Shown here: positions 34,949 through 43,318 of the stretch, piece after piece
How the letters are laid out: each line of letters starts with the position of its first letter
Numbering within the stretch: the stretch's first letter is position 1
Notes under the pieces: generated by a model
What the model was told of the DNA's origin: nothing
The model's input: only the letters and a program-made list of their open reading frames with translations
Databases searched by the model: none
Translations under genes and position numbers: made by a program
Assembly: GCA_035504415.1 (NCBI GenBank)
Contig: DATJRY010000011.1
Coordinates: forward strand, 124,001 to 188,000
Direction: 5' to 3'
Length of the DNA: 64,000 bases
DNA from: Candidatus Sulfotelmatobacter sp.
Lineage (GTDB): Bacteria; Vulcanimicrobiota; Vulcanimicrobiia; Vulcanimicrobiales; Vulcanimicrobiaceae

Positions 34949-35940
34949 AGAACGAACTTGCGCAACCCGCGCGGCGCGTCGGAATCGACGCCGTTGGCGC
35001 GCCCGACCTGCAGCGCGAGCACTTGGCCGGTCACCAGCCACGCCAGCGTGTTGAACGGTTCGGGCGTGCGCGCCCCGAGCAGGGTGACCTCGCCGCACGG
35101 TTCGCCGATCGCATAGCGCGCCGCGCCGTTGGCGACCGCTTCGTCGAGCGGCCGCGCGACGACCGCTCGCGAGGCGTCGTCGACGATCCCGACGATGGCG
35201 CTGGACGCGTCGAGCATCGCGGAGCTGCCGTGGCGAAACTCGCCGGCCGGGAAACCCTCGGCGTGCACGTAGCTCGACTCCTTGATCTTCAGCGCCAGCT
35301 CGAAGGCGACCGGGACGCCGTAGCCGGCGCCCACGACCGCGACCGAACGGCGGCCGGCCAGATCGTCGGCCGCGCGTTCGACGTCCGCGACGCCCGGGCT
35401 CGCGAGCCACGCCTCGACGTCGTCGGCGGTGCGCCGCAGCGCGGCCGCGTCGCGGTGCGCGGCGCCGCCGGCCAGCGCCGCCGCCCACAGCACGATCGCC
35501 GCGGTCGTCGTCACGCTCTTGCTGGCCGGCACGGCGTGCTCGGGGCCGGCCAGGACGTCGATCGCGAGCTGCGCGCGCGCACCCAGCGGCGAGCCGGGAT
35601 CGTTGGTCAGCGCGACGACCCGGTCGGCCGGCAGCACGTCGAGCGCGGCGAGCAGATCGGTCGAACGGCCGCTTTGCGAGAGCGCGACCACGCAGGCGTC
35701 GCGATACGCGGTGTGGTCGAACTGCGCTTCGGTCGCGGCCAGCGCCCACGCGCGCACGCCGCGCCGGCGAAACGCCAGCGCGCCCAGCAGGCCGACGCAC
35801 AGCGAGCTGCCGCTGCCCAGGAACAGCACGTCGCGGCCGGCGACCGCGTCGGCCAGCCGGCGCGCCGCGTCGGACGCCGCAACCCGGCGCCACGCCGCGG
35901 GCTGCTCACGAATCTCGGCTTCGAAGCGCTCGCCGAGCAC
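34945..35940 (-). CDS. SIS-domain sugar isomerase (GlmS isomerase-like)
   Basis: 331 aa made of two SIS domains: first FLGSGSSLCVGLLGAL with SQSGRSTDLLAAL, second VVGAGYGVPVAFELALKIKESSYVHAEGFPAGEFRHG. The second block copies the isomerase half of GlmS, but the N-terminal glutaminase domain is absent, as in AgaS/FrlB-like deaminating or isomerising enzymes. It would act on an amino-sugar phosphate. Start GTG 35938-35940, 5 bases after dacB; stop overlaps the next gene. It ties amino-sugar metabolism to the PBP4 gene beside it. Confidence 0.87.
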   Translation of the reverse strand: MLGERFEAEIREQPAAWRRVAASDAARRLADAVAGRDVLFLGSGSSLCVGLLGALAFRRRGVRAWALAATEAQFDHTAYRDACVVALSQSGRSTDLLAALDVLPADRVVALTNDPGSPLGARAQLAIDVLAGPEHAVPASKSVTTTAAIVLWAAALAGGAAHRDAAALRRTADDVEAWLASPGVADVERAADDLAGRRSVAVVGAGYGVPVAFELALKIKESSYVHAEGFPAGEFRHGSSAMLDASSAIVGIVDDASRAVVARPLDEAVANGAARYAIGEPCGEVTLLGARTPEPFNTLAWLVTGQVLALQVGRANGVDSDAPRGLRKFVL

Positions 35941-35945
35941 GGTGG

Positions 35946-37445
35946 TCAGTCGGTGACGAAGTGCGCGAGGACGTGCGCGCGCACGTCGGCGAGCGCGGCC
36001 GGATCGCCGACCCAGTCGTCGACGTCGAACGCGAAGATGACGGTCCCGTGCTTGGCGTTGACGGCGTAGCCCGCCATGGTGCGGACGTGCGAGAGCGAGC
36101 CGCTCTTGGCGAACAGGTGACCGGCCGTCGGGCTGTCGCTCGGGAAGTCGTCCTTGAGCGTGCCGCGCACCGCGGCGATCGGCAAGTCGTCGAGCACCAG
36201 GTCGCGATCGGCGCCGTTCCAATCGTGCTGCAGGATCGCGACGACGTCGTGCGGGGTGATGCGGTCGTAGACCGAGAGGCCGCTGCCGTCGACCAGGGTG
36301 ATCGCGTTCACGTCGACACCCATACCCGCCAGCCACGTCTTCTCGAACGCGATGCCGTTGACGGCGCTCCCGGGCGGCCCGTCGACCGCGACCGCCAGCT
36401 CCCGCAGCAGCATCTCGGCGACCAGGTTGTCGCTGGGGAACCACATGTCGGCCAGCACGTCGCTCAGCGGCTCGGAGTCGTGCGACCACACCACCTTCGC
36501 GTCGGGTCGCTGCGGCGGGACGGGCTGCGTGGCGGGAGCGAAGGTCGTGGCGACCGGAATGCCGTGGTGCGAGAGCGCGGTGTCGAGCGCGGTCAGCGCG
36601 TAGGCGGCCGGACTCGACACGGCCGCGTCGACGTGGTCGGGCGCGCCGCCGAGCGGAATCACGCCGGTGACCGCGATGCAGCCCGACGGCGTGCGCGCGA
36701 CGTCGATCGTGTCGCTCGTCCCCGCCGCGACGGTGCTGGCCGCGTCGACGATCGCACACGGGGCAACCGGCGCGGCGCTGACCGCGGGCGGATCGCCGCC
36801 TTTCGCGCCCGGCGTCACCGTCAGGTGCACGACGTTCTCCTCGAACGCCAGCGCACCGACGACCGGCGCGTAATAGTAGGCGAAATCGTCCCACGTCCAT
36901 CCCGGCGGATAGCCGGGCGGCGTGTCGCGGCCTTCGTCGATGACCACCGACATGACGCCGCGAATGCCCGCCGCGGCGACCGCGCTCGCGGCCGCTTCGA
37001 AATCGGCCTGGTCGAGGAACGGATCGTTGCCCGCGCGCAGGATCAGCTGCCCCTGCAGTATGCCGTCCTTGACCGGCCCGTTGGCCACCAGCGTGGTGCG
37101 GAACCGGTAGTCGGGACCCAGCCGCTCGAGCGCCGCGCTCCCGACCAGCAGCTTGAGCGAGGAGGCCGGCTGGAACGCGTCGTCGGCGTTGCGCTCGTAG
37201 AGGACGCGGCCGTCGCGCGCGTCGACCGCGTACAAGCCGACGTGCGCGCCGTGCAGCGTCGTCGCGCCGCTGAGCGTGACGTCGACGTTGGCCGCCAGCG
37301 CGGCGATCTGCTGATCGGTCCACGGCTCGCCGCTGGCGACGGGCTTGGGGACGTTGGCGCCCAGGGCGCGGTCGACGGCCAGCGCGGGCGCGCTCGCCGC
37401 CAGCGCCACGCCGATCGCGAGCAGCGCGAGCGCGGCGCGCGTCAC
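35946..37445 (-). CDS. dacB: D-Ala-D-Ala carboxypeptidase/endopeptidase (PBP4 family)
   Basis: Class C penicillin-binding protein that trims or opens peptidoglycan cross-links. A signal peptide (residues 1-~23, ending ALA) is followed by the active-site motif S95-S-L-K98, then SDN (in FPSDNLVAEML) and KSG (in LFAKSGSLSHV). 499 aa and the insert between motifs match DacB/PBP4. GTG 37445 overlaps the kamE stop (GTGA). Its coupling to a D-lysine aminomutase and a SIS isomerase suggests a link to wall recycling or wall chemistry (inference). Confidence 0.92.
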   Translation of the reverse strand: MTRAALALLAIGVALAASAPALAVDRALGANVPKPVASGEPWTDQQIAALAANVDVTLSGATTLHGAHVGLYAVDARDGRVLYERNADDAFQPASSLKLLVGSAALERLGPDYRFRTTLVANGPVKDGILQGQLILRAGNDPFLDQADFEAAASAVAAAGIRGVMSVVIDEGRDTPPGYPPGWTWDDFAYYYAPVVGALAFEENVVHLTVTPGAKGGDPPAVSAAPVAPCAIVDAASTVAAGTSDTIDVARTPSGCIAVTGVIPLGGAPDHVDAAVSSPAAYALTALDTALSHHGIPVATTFAPATQPVPPQRPDAKVVWSHDSEPLSDVLADMWFPSDNLVAEMLLRELAVAVDGPPGSAVNGIAFEKTWLAGMGVDVNAITLVDGSGLSVYDRITPHDVVAILQHDWNGADRDLVLDDLPIAAVRGTLKDDFPSDSPTAGHLFAKSGSLSHVRTMAGYAVNAKHGTVIFAFDVDDWVGDPAALADVRAHVLAHFVTD

Positions 37446-38176
37446 GCCGGGACGCGCTCGGCGACGCGACGCGCGATGAAGGTCGCGACCTCGCTGGGGA
37501 GCGTCCCGCGTCCGAAGCCGGCGTCGTAGCCGAGCTCGGCCGCCAGCAGGTTGGTCACCCGCGGGCCGCCGGCGATCAGCACCACGCGCTCGCGCAGGTG
37601 CTCGGCCTCGAGCAGCTCGCCCAGCGCGGTGAAGTTCGCGATGTCGCTGCCCTTCTGGGTGACGACCTGCGAGGCGAGGATCGCGTCGACCTCGCGCTCC
37701 TTGGCGAAGCGGACGAGATCCTCGACGGCGATCTGGCTTCCGAGATTGTACACGTCGAAGCCGTGGTACCGCTCCAGACCGTAATCGCCCTTGTAGCCCT
37801 TCATGTTGAGGATCGCGTCGATCCCGACCGTGTGCGCGTCGGTCCCGATGCAGGCGCCCACGACCTTGAGCTTGCGCCCGACCCGCTGCGCGATCAGCGC
37901 GTCGACCTGGTCCATCGCCAGCGCGTCGCGCGCGGCCGCCGGGACGGCGACCGTCGAGACGTCGATCGCGACCGGCGTGCGCGCGTACACGACGAAGAAC
38001 GAGAAACCGGCGGCGATGGCGCGGCCTTCGACGACCGCGACGTCGGTGAAGCCCATCTTGGCGACGAGCTGCCGCGCCGCTTCGTCGGCGGCTTCGCTCC
38101 ACGCGATCGGCAGCGTGAACGAGAGCTGGACGGCGCCGTCGTCGAGCGTGTCGCCGTACGGCTTGACCAGGCTCAC
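37442..38176 (-). CDS. kamE: D-lysine 5,6-aminomutase, beta (B12-binding) subunit
   Basis: Small subunit of the adenosylcobalamin/PLP radical enzyme that moves the terminal amino group of D-lysine (or beta-lysine) from C6 to C5. The start VKPYGDTLDDGAVQLSFTLP is characteristic. GTDAHTVGID holds the base-off cobalamin His115; eleven residues on, NMK126 is the Lys that binds PLP, the same spacing as His133/Lys144 of the clostridial enzyme. 244 aa against ~262. GTG 38174-38176 overlaps the kamD stop. D-ornithine aminomutase is less likely because its OraE is a ~750 aa fusion. Confidence 0.93.
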   Translation of the reverse strand: MSLVKPYGDTLDDGAVQLSFTLPIAWSEAADEAARQLVAKMGFTDVAVVEGRAIAAGFSFFVVYARTPVAIDVSTVAVPAAARDALAMDQVDALIAQRVGRKLKVVGACIGTDAHTVGIDAILNMKGYKGDYGLERYHGFDVYNLGSQIAVEDLVRFAKEREVDAILASQVVTQKGSDIANFTALGELLEAEHLRERVVLIAGGPRVTNLLAAELGYDAGFGRGTLPSEVATFIARRVAERVPA

Positions 38177-39720
38177 GGCGCGGCCGCCAGCTCGCCGGCC
38201 AGCGCGTCGGCGAACGGGTTCCAGTACGTGGGCGCCTTGGCGAAGACGCCCTCGAAGCCGCGGCCGCCCTCGCGCGGGCGGCGCACGTCGGCGAAGCTGC
38301 CGTCTTCGATGGCGGCCATCAGGCCGCGCTCTTCGACGCGTTCGAGCAGGCGCAGCGCGCCGGTCAGGACGTCCTGCGCGCGCCGTTCGATGCGCCCGCC
38401 GGACTTGAACTCGATCTCCTCGCCGAAGTGGCGCGCGGTGCCCATCACGTAGCGCGCGTTCTCCAGCGCCAGCGCGCGATCGCCCAAGAACGGCGTATGG
38501 ATCGCCTCGGTCAGCATCCCGCACAGGTGGATCGTCTGGTTCGTGATGACCGAGGTCAGGTTGAAGAGCGCGTCGATCAAGTGGCCCTTGAAGATGTCGC
38601 CCGTCATGTGCTTGGTCGGCGGCATGTACTTGAGCGGCGCGTGCGGGAAGATCTGACGCGCCAACTGCGCCTGCGCGACTTGGAACAAGAAACCGTCTTC
38701 GAGATCGGGGTCGATCTCGTACGCGTCGCCCAGCCCGATCTGCGCGTCCGGCAGACCGGCGCGATGCGCGAACGCCTCGTTGACGAACTGCGAGGCCAGC
38801 ACCGCGGGCGCCTGTTCGACCGCGTCCGCGGTCGTCAGATAGTTGTCCTCGCCGGTGTTGATGATGATCCCGCTGCGCGCGTTGAGCTGGCGCGAGAAGT
38901 GCTGGTCGACGAAGGTGCGCTGCATGTTGATGTCGCGGAACAGGATGCCGTACATCGAGTCGTTGAGCAGCATGTCGAGCCGCTCGAGCGCCGCGGTCGC
39001 CGCGATCTCCGGCATGCACAGACCGCTGGCGTAGTTGGTCAGCATCACATAGCGGCCCAGGCGCTCGGAGACCTCGTCGAGCGCGACGCGCATGATGCGG
39101 AAGTTCTCCTGCGTCGCGTAGGTGCCGCCGAAGCCTTCGGTGGTGGCGCCGTAGGGGACGTAGTCGAGCAGCGACTGCGCGGTCGAGCGGATGACCGCGA
39201 TGATCTGCGCGCCGGCCTCGGCGGCGGCCACCGCGGCGGTGCGATCTTCGTAGATGTTGCCGCTCGCGACGATGACGTAGAGCAGCGGCGGCGGCGCTTG
39301 CGGGAGGCGCGCCAACCGCGCGGCGCGCTCCACGCGGGTCGCGTCGATCCGCGCCATGCCGCGCTCGACGTACGGCGCGAGCGCGGCCCGCAGCGCCGCC
39401 TCGGGCGTCGCGGCCGGGTCGGGCAGCGGCTCGCCGGCGGCGACCGCCTCGGCGATCTGCTGCGGCGTGCGGCCCGTTTCGGCGAGCGCCGCGCCGAGCG
39501 CGCGGGCGACGCCCTGCTCGCGCGCCGCCAGGGCGTCGACGAGCCGGTTCGCCAGCGGGACGCCGTCGGCGTCGACCCCGTCGATTCCGCACAGACGAGC
39601 GACCGCCCGCTCGACGCTCAGCGTCGAGTGGGTGGCGATGAAGGCGGCGATCGGGTCGACGATGGCGCGAGCCAGACGGCGCGCTTCCGCGACCTGACCG
39701 GCATCAATACGGAGCTCCAT
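38173..39720 (-). CDS. kamD: D-lysine 5,6-aminomutase, alpha subunit
   Basis: Catalytic TIM-barrel subunit, 515 aa, almost exactly the size of clostridial KamD (516). Typical stretches are STLSVERAVARLCGIDGVD, VIRSTAQSLLDYVPYGAT, TNYASGLCMPEIA, INTGEDNYLTTADAV, and PPTKHMTGDIFKGH. Start ATG 39718-39720. It opens a nine-gene operon of wall and glycan genes; no other lysine-fermentation gene (kamA, kdd, kce, kal) is visible. Divergent from the PhyH gene across 104 bases. Confidence 0.93.
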   Translation of the reverse strand: MELRIDAGQVAEARRLARAIVDPIAAFIATHSTLSVERAVARLCGIDGVDADGVPLANRLVDALAAREQGVARALGAALAETGRTPQQIAEAVAAGEPLPDPAATPEAALRAALAPYVERGMARIDATRVERAARLARLPQAPPPLLYVIVASGNIYEDRTAAVAAAEAGAQIIAVIRSTAQSLLDYVPYGATTEGFGGTYATQENFRIMRVALDEVSERLGRYVMLTNYASGLCMPEIAATAALERLDMLLNDSMYGILFRDINMQRTFVDQHFSRQLNARSGIIINTGEDNYLTTADAVEQAPAVLASQFVNEAFAHRAGLPDAQIGLGDAYEIDPDLEDGFLFQVAQAQLARQIFPHAPLKYMPPTKHMTGDIFKGHLIDALFNLTSVITNQTIHLCGMLTEAIHTPFLGDRALALENARYVMGTARHFGEEIEFKSGGRIERRAQDVLTGALRLLERVEERGLMAAIEDGSFADVRRPREGGRGFEGVFAKAPTYWNPFADALAGELAAAP

Positions 39721-39764
39721 GGCGCTTTGCCCAACGTTCCGGGCCCCCCATCCGGTTTCCGCCC

Positions 39765-39784
39765 CCGATCGCTTCGTCGATCGG
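39765..39784. promoter_or_regulatory. Inverted repeat CCGATCG-N6-CGATCGG between kamD and phyH
   Basis: A perfect 7-base inverted repeat with a 6-base centre (CTTCGT) lies mid-way in the 104-base divergent spacer. It could be a dimeric repressor site for one or both operons, or a small hairpin. No riboswitch-sized structure and no cobalamin-box-like sequence is seen near it. No clear -35/-10 pair could be placed by eye. Confidence 0.4.
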
Positions 39785-39824
39785 TCGCCGAGGGTCGCTG
39801 TCCGATCCAACGAATCGGTGCGCA

Positions 39825-41012
39825 ATGGTGACGCTGGACACGCTGACGGCCGAACAGCACGCGTTCTGGAACGAGCGCGGCTTCCTGCACCTGCCCGGCT
39901 TCTACAGCCCGGCGCAGATCGACGACCTCGACGCCGTCACCGACTGGATGTGGCGGGAGAAACCGCGCGACGTCACCGTCGACGATACGGCAACCGCTCG
40001 GCGCGTCCAGCTCTGCGCCTGTGAGGGTCCGGAGCGCACCCGGTACCGGCTCAACGATCTGTACCTGCTCTCGGACACCGTCCGGCGCACTGCCCTGGAT
40101 CCGCGCATGGTGCCGATCCTCTGCTCGCTGCTCGGCGATTCCCCCGTGCTGTGCAACACGCGCACCCTCGAGACGGGAACGGCGCAGCCGATGCACGTCG
40201 ACACGTTGTTCATGACGCCGCAGACCGACGACGCGCTCATTGCGACCTGGATCGCCGTCGAGGACGTGCTGCCCGAAAATGGCCCGCTGTTTTACGTTCC
40301 CGCCAGCCACGCGTTGCCGCCGTACCGCTTTTCCACCGGCTCGCAGCACTGCGTGCCGGAAGAGATGTCGCTCTGGACCAACGCGATCGAAGCGGGGATC
40401 GCCGAGCGCGGGCTGCGCCGCGAGCAGCTCCTCGCGCGCCGCGGCGACGCGTTCATCTGGCACGCGCGCCTGGTCCACGGCGGCGCGCCGATCATCAATC
40501 CGGTCGGCACACGCAAGAGCCTGGTCTCACACTTCTACTCGCGCGGCGATTGTGAGTGGATGGGCGCCTCCGTCTTGCGCGCGGGGGCGGGCCTTTGGCT
40601 CAACCGCCCGCCGCAAGCCGTCGCGGAGGCGGGCATCCCGCCCGCGCGCCGTGGCAGCATCGACGACTGGCCGGCCTCGTCCGGCAAGGTCACGGGATCG
40701 ATCGACGGCGTGCAGGTCGAGCGGAACGCGCTGATCGTGCGGGGATGGGCCTACGAGCTTCGCTCCCCGGGCCGCGTCCTCGCCGTGGCGGCGCGGGCCG
40801 ACGGCTTACGGTACGACGCGCGCATCGGCTTGGCGCGTCCCGACTTGCCCGCGGTGCTGCACGAGCCGGGGACGGCCGTCGCCGGCTTCGAGCTGCGGAT
40901 CGGCCTGGACAACCTCGACCGCAGCCGCAACCACCTCACCGTCGACGCAAAGCTTGACGACGGACGCGTGCTCACGGTCGGCGTCGCCCAGCTACCGCCG
41001 CGCCCTCAGTAG
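39825..41012 (+). CDS. Phytanoyl-CoA dioxygenase-like enzyme with C-terminal Ig-like module
   Basis: Residues 1-~280 are a PhyH-type Fe(II)/2-oxoglutarate oxygenase: His124-x-Asp126 (MHVDTLFM), distal His218 (RLVHGG) and Arg230 for 2-oxoglutarate (GTRKSLVSHF). Residues ~288-390 are an Ig-like module (IVRGWAYE ... LARPDLPAVL ... GFELRIGL). The enzyme would hydroxylate a small molecule, lipid or sugar; no substrate can be read. ATG 39825. Its stop overlaps the convergent epimerase gene by seven bases. The module links it to the five other module proteins here. Confidence 0.87.
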   Translation: MVTLDTLTAEQHAFWNERGFLHLPGFYSPAQIDDLDAVTDWMWREKPRDVTVDDTATARRVQLCACEGPERTRYRLNDLYLLSDTVRRTALDPRMVPILCSLLGDSPVLCNTRTLETGTAQPMHVDTLFMTPQTDDALIATWIAVEDVLPENGPLFYVPASHALPPYRFSTGSQHCVPEEMSLWTNAIEAGIAERGLRREQLLARRGDAFIWHARLVHGGAPIINPVGTRKSLVSHFYSRGDCEWMGASVLRAGAGLWLNRPPQAVAEAGIPPARRGSIDDWPASSGKVTGSIDGVQVERNALIVRGWAYELRSPGRVLAVAARADGLRYDARIGLARPDLPAVLHEPGTAVAGFELRIGLDNLDRSRNHLTVDAKLDDGRVLTVGVAQLPPRPQ

Positions 41013-42037
41013 ATCGAAGCGAAGGGCCGCTGCGAGGCGTGCGCCTCTTCGAGGATCGTCATCCAGGCGATGTTGTACCAGCGCGGGTTCGTCAGCCAGC
41101 CGACGTTGTCCAGGGGCAGTCTCGCCAGCATGTCGTCGATCGACTCGAGCACGGTGACGGCCGGCGTGAAGCCCAGCGCCTGCGTCATCTTGAGGTTGGC
41201 CATGCGGTAGTCGCGCACCAGCTTCGGCAACGGCGCCTCTTCGAGCGTGACGTGGCGCCCGCGCAGCGAGAGCGAACCGGCGACCAGCATCGCCAGCTGG
41301 CGCACCTGATAGTTCTCCTGCATCACGTTGAAGATCTGGCCGCGCACCAACTCCAGCGGGGCGTTGAGGCAGACGACGTGGGCGCGCGCGACGTCGCTGA
41401 CGTCGACCAGCGGACGCCACTGCCAACCGCCGCCGTGCAGGTACAGCTTGCCGACCGTGACGGCGTCCTTGAGGAAGGTGTTGACGACCAGGTCGAAGCG
41501 CATCCGCGGCGACCAGCCGTAGACGGTTCCCTGGCGCAGGATCGTCGGCCCGAAGCGCTCGTCGGCCAGCGCCAGCAGCGCGTCCTCACCGTACTTCTTC
41601 GAGATCGAGTACGCGCCGCGCGGCTCGACCGGGGTCCGCTCGTCGAACATCCCCGGCCCGATCCCGTCGTACAGCGACGCCGAGGAGCCGAACACCAGCC
41701 GCCGGATCCCGCGCCGGCGACACGCCTCGCCCAGCCGCTCGGTCGCGATCGCGTTCATCTGCCAGTTGGCGTCGGGGTTGTACTCCGCGGTCGGGTCGTT
41801 GGAGAGGCCGGCCAAATGCGAGACGCCGTCGATCCCCTCGAGCCAGCCGTCGTCCCAGTCGCGCAGGTCGCCGGCGATCGCCGTCAGGCGGCCGTCCGAG
41901 CGCTCGGCCAGCTCGTCCAGGGCACTCGACCCGAAGAAGAACCGGTCGACGACCCGGACCGAGTCGCCGCGCTCGAGCAGTTGGCGGCACAGCTCGAGGC
42001 CGATGTAGCCTCCGCCGCCGGTGACCAGGACGTGCAT
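41006..42037 (-). CDS. NAD-dependent epimerase/dehydratase (sugar nucleotide)
   Basis: Extended SDR, 343 aa: VTGGGGYIGLELC, FGSSASLYDG, YSISKKYGED (Tyr/Lys pair), then TVYGWSPRMRFDLVVN. The FFFG after the first loop and the MRFDLVVN block recall GDP-/dTDP-sugar epimerases that act in exopolysaccharide loci. ATG 42035-42037 with a 101-base divergent spacer to the sigma-factor gene. Single-gene unit. The reaction is not fixed by sequence alone. Confidence 0.86.
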   Translation of the reverse strand: MHVLVTGGGGYIGLELCRQLLERGDSVRVVDRFFFGSSALDELAERSDGRLTAIAGDLRDWDDGWLEGIDGVSHLAGLSNDPTAEYNPDANWQMNAIATERLGEACRRRGIRRLVFGSSASLYDGIGPGMFDERTPVEPRGAYSISKKYGEDALLALADERFGPTILRQGTVYGWSPRMRFDLVVNTFLKDAVTVGKLYLHGGGWQWRPLVDVSDVARAHVVCLNAPLELVRGQIFNVMQENYQVRQLAMLVAGSLSLRGRHVTLEEAPLPKLVRDYRMANLKMTQALGFTPAVTVLESIDDMLARLPLDNVGWLTNPRWYNIAWMTILEEAHASQRPFASIY

Positions 42038-42098
42038 GCGAGCGACCCACTACGGCCGCGCGGCGGCGGAGTCCCCCGCCCGCGCCTGGTGCCGGGCT

Positions 42099-42128
42099 GG
42101 GAAACTTCCCGACCGGCGGGCGAGTATT
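42099..42128 (+). promoter_or_regulatory. Candidate ECF-type promoter upstream of the sigma-factor gene
   Basis: GGGAAACTT at 42099-42107 resembles the GGAAC-type -35 of ECF sigma factors, and an AT-rich GAGTATT follows about 17 bases later at 42122-42128 in otherwise very GC-rich DNA. Autoregulation is common for ECF sigma genes. The start codon at 42139 is so close that the transcript would be almost leaderless, which weakens the call. Confidence 0.25.
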
Positions 42129-42138
42129 CGAGAGTAGG

Positions 42139-42798
42139 ATGGCTGTGCAGTCAGTCCCCGAGCTCGCGGACGAAGGTCTCGTCCAGGCGGTTTTGGATGG
42201 TGAGCGCGACGCGTTCGGCGTCCTCGTCGAGCGCTACAAGCGTGGCATCGCGTCGTTCATCGGCGCCTCGGTCCGCTCGAGTTCGGACGTCGCCGACTTG
42301 ACCCAAGAGACGTTCCTGCGCGCGTACGCGCACCTGGGCACGTTCAACCCCGACCTGGGCCGCTTCTCGACCTGGCTCTATCACATCGCGCGCAACGTCG
42401 TGCGCACGTTCCTGGGCCGCTCGCTGCGCCGCCCCGCGCTGGCCGAGCTGGGCGAGGACCAGACGATCGAGAACACGCTGGCCGACGTCTCCCACGAGGC
42501 CGATCCGGCCGGCGGCGTGCTGCGCGCGGAGGCCGAAGCCGAGGTGCGCGCCGCCCTCGCCGAGCTGCCGGAGCGCACGCGCACGATCCTTGCGCTGCGC
42601 TTCTACGACAACATGGACTATCAGACGATCGCGACCACGATGGGGCTCTCGCTGGGCAACGTCAAGACGCTGATCCATCGCGGCAAGCTGGCGCTGGCGC
42701 ACAAGCTGCGCGAACGCGAAGCCGCCGCGCGCGGGCTCTCGCCGACGCAGGCGCTGCGCTCGACCCTCGGAGGCTATGGTGAACTGCAGCTCGTCTGA
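42139..42798 (+). CDS. ECF-type RNA polymerase sigma factor
   Basis: 219 aa sigma-70 family factor of group 4. Region 2: LVERYKRGIASFIGASVRSS and DLTQETFLRAYAHLGTF...FSTWLYHIARNV; region 4: ALAELPERTRTILALRFYDNMDYQTIATTMGLSLGNVKTLIHRGK (helix-turn-helix). ATG 42139. The next gene, overlapping by 23 bases, is its zinc anti-sigma factor, so activity is likely controlled by release from the membrane protein. Probable targets are envelope genes, perhaps those in this window (inference). Confidence 0.94.
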   Translation: MAVQSVPELADEGLVQAVLDGERDAFGVLVERYKRGIASFIGASVRSSSDVADLTQETFLRAYAHLGTFNPDLGRFSTWLYHIARNVVRTFLGRSLRRPALAELGEDQTIENTLADVSHEADPAGGVLRAEAEAEVRAALAELPERTRTILALRFYDNMDYQTIATTMGLSLGNVKTLIHRGKLALAHKLREREAAARGLSPTQALRSTLGGYGELQLV

Positions 42799-43318
42799 GC
42801 TTCTGTTCGAAGCCTATCTCGACGACACGCTGCCGCCGCGCAAGCGGGTGGGCGTGCGCGCGCATTTGCGTTCCTGCGGCCGCTGCGCCGGCCTGTTCGA
42901 GGAGCTGCGCGTCGTCGACGCGCTGCTGGCCGGTCCCGCCGAGCCGGAGCTGCCGGCGAACTTCACCTTCGCGACGATGGCCGAGGTGCGCTCGCTGCCG
43001 CGTCCGCACGTGTGCGCGCCGCCCCTGGCCGCGTACCTGGTCTGCTATCTCGTCGCGGCCTGGCTGCTGATCGGCGCCGCGTTCCTGGTCGAGACGGCGG
43101 CGATGCGCGTGCTCGGCACGACGGCGCTGGCGCTCAGCCGCGCGCTGCTGCGCTCGCTGGGATCGGCGGGCGTGGTCCTCTCGCGCGTGCTCGACACCTT
43201 CGGCTCGCTCGGAACGCTGGCCACCTTCGCGTTCATGGTCTGCGTGGCACTGGCGAGCGCGCTGGCGGTCGGGATCATCGTCGTACGGCCGCGGCTGACC
43301 GCGCGCTTGCGCTCGTGA
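42776..43318 (+). CDS. Zinc-finger membrane anti-sigma factor
   Basis: 180 aa. N-terminal ZAS domain with His30-x3-Cys34-x2-Cys37 (AHLRSCGRC), then two or three membrane helices (~75-100 and ~145-170). It would hold the overlapping sigma factor at the membrane until an envelope or redox signal. ATG 42776 lies inside the sigma gene. Its TGA overlaps the next start as GTGA, so the third gene is part of the same response unit. Confidence 0.9.
   Translation: MVNCSSSELLFEAYLDDTLPPRKRVGVRAHLRSCGRCAGLFEELRVVDALLAGPAEPELPANFTFATMAEVRSLPRPHVCAPPLAAYLVCYLVAAWLLIGAAFLVETAAMRVLGTTALALSRALLRSLGSAGVVLSRVLDTFGSLGTLATFAFMVCVALASALAVGIIVVRPRLTARLRS

Noticed and set aside
37442-39720. D-ornithine 4,5-aminomutase (OraS/OraE) as the identity of the B12 enzyme
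   Set aside because: OraE is a ~750 aa fusion and OraS ~120 aa; the 515 and 244 aa subunits and the VKPYGDT start match KamD/KamE.
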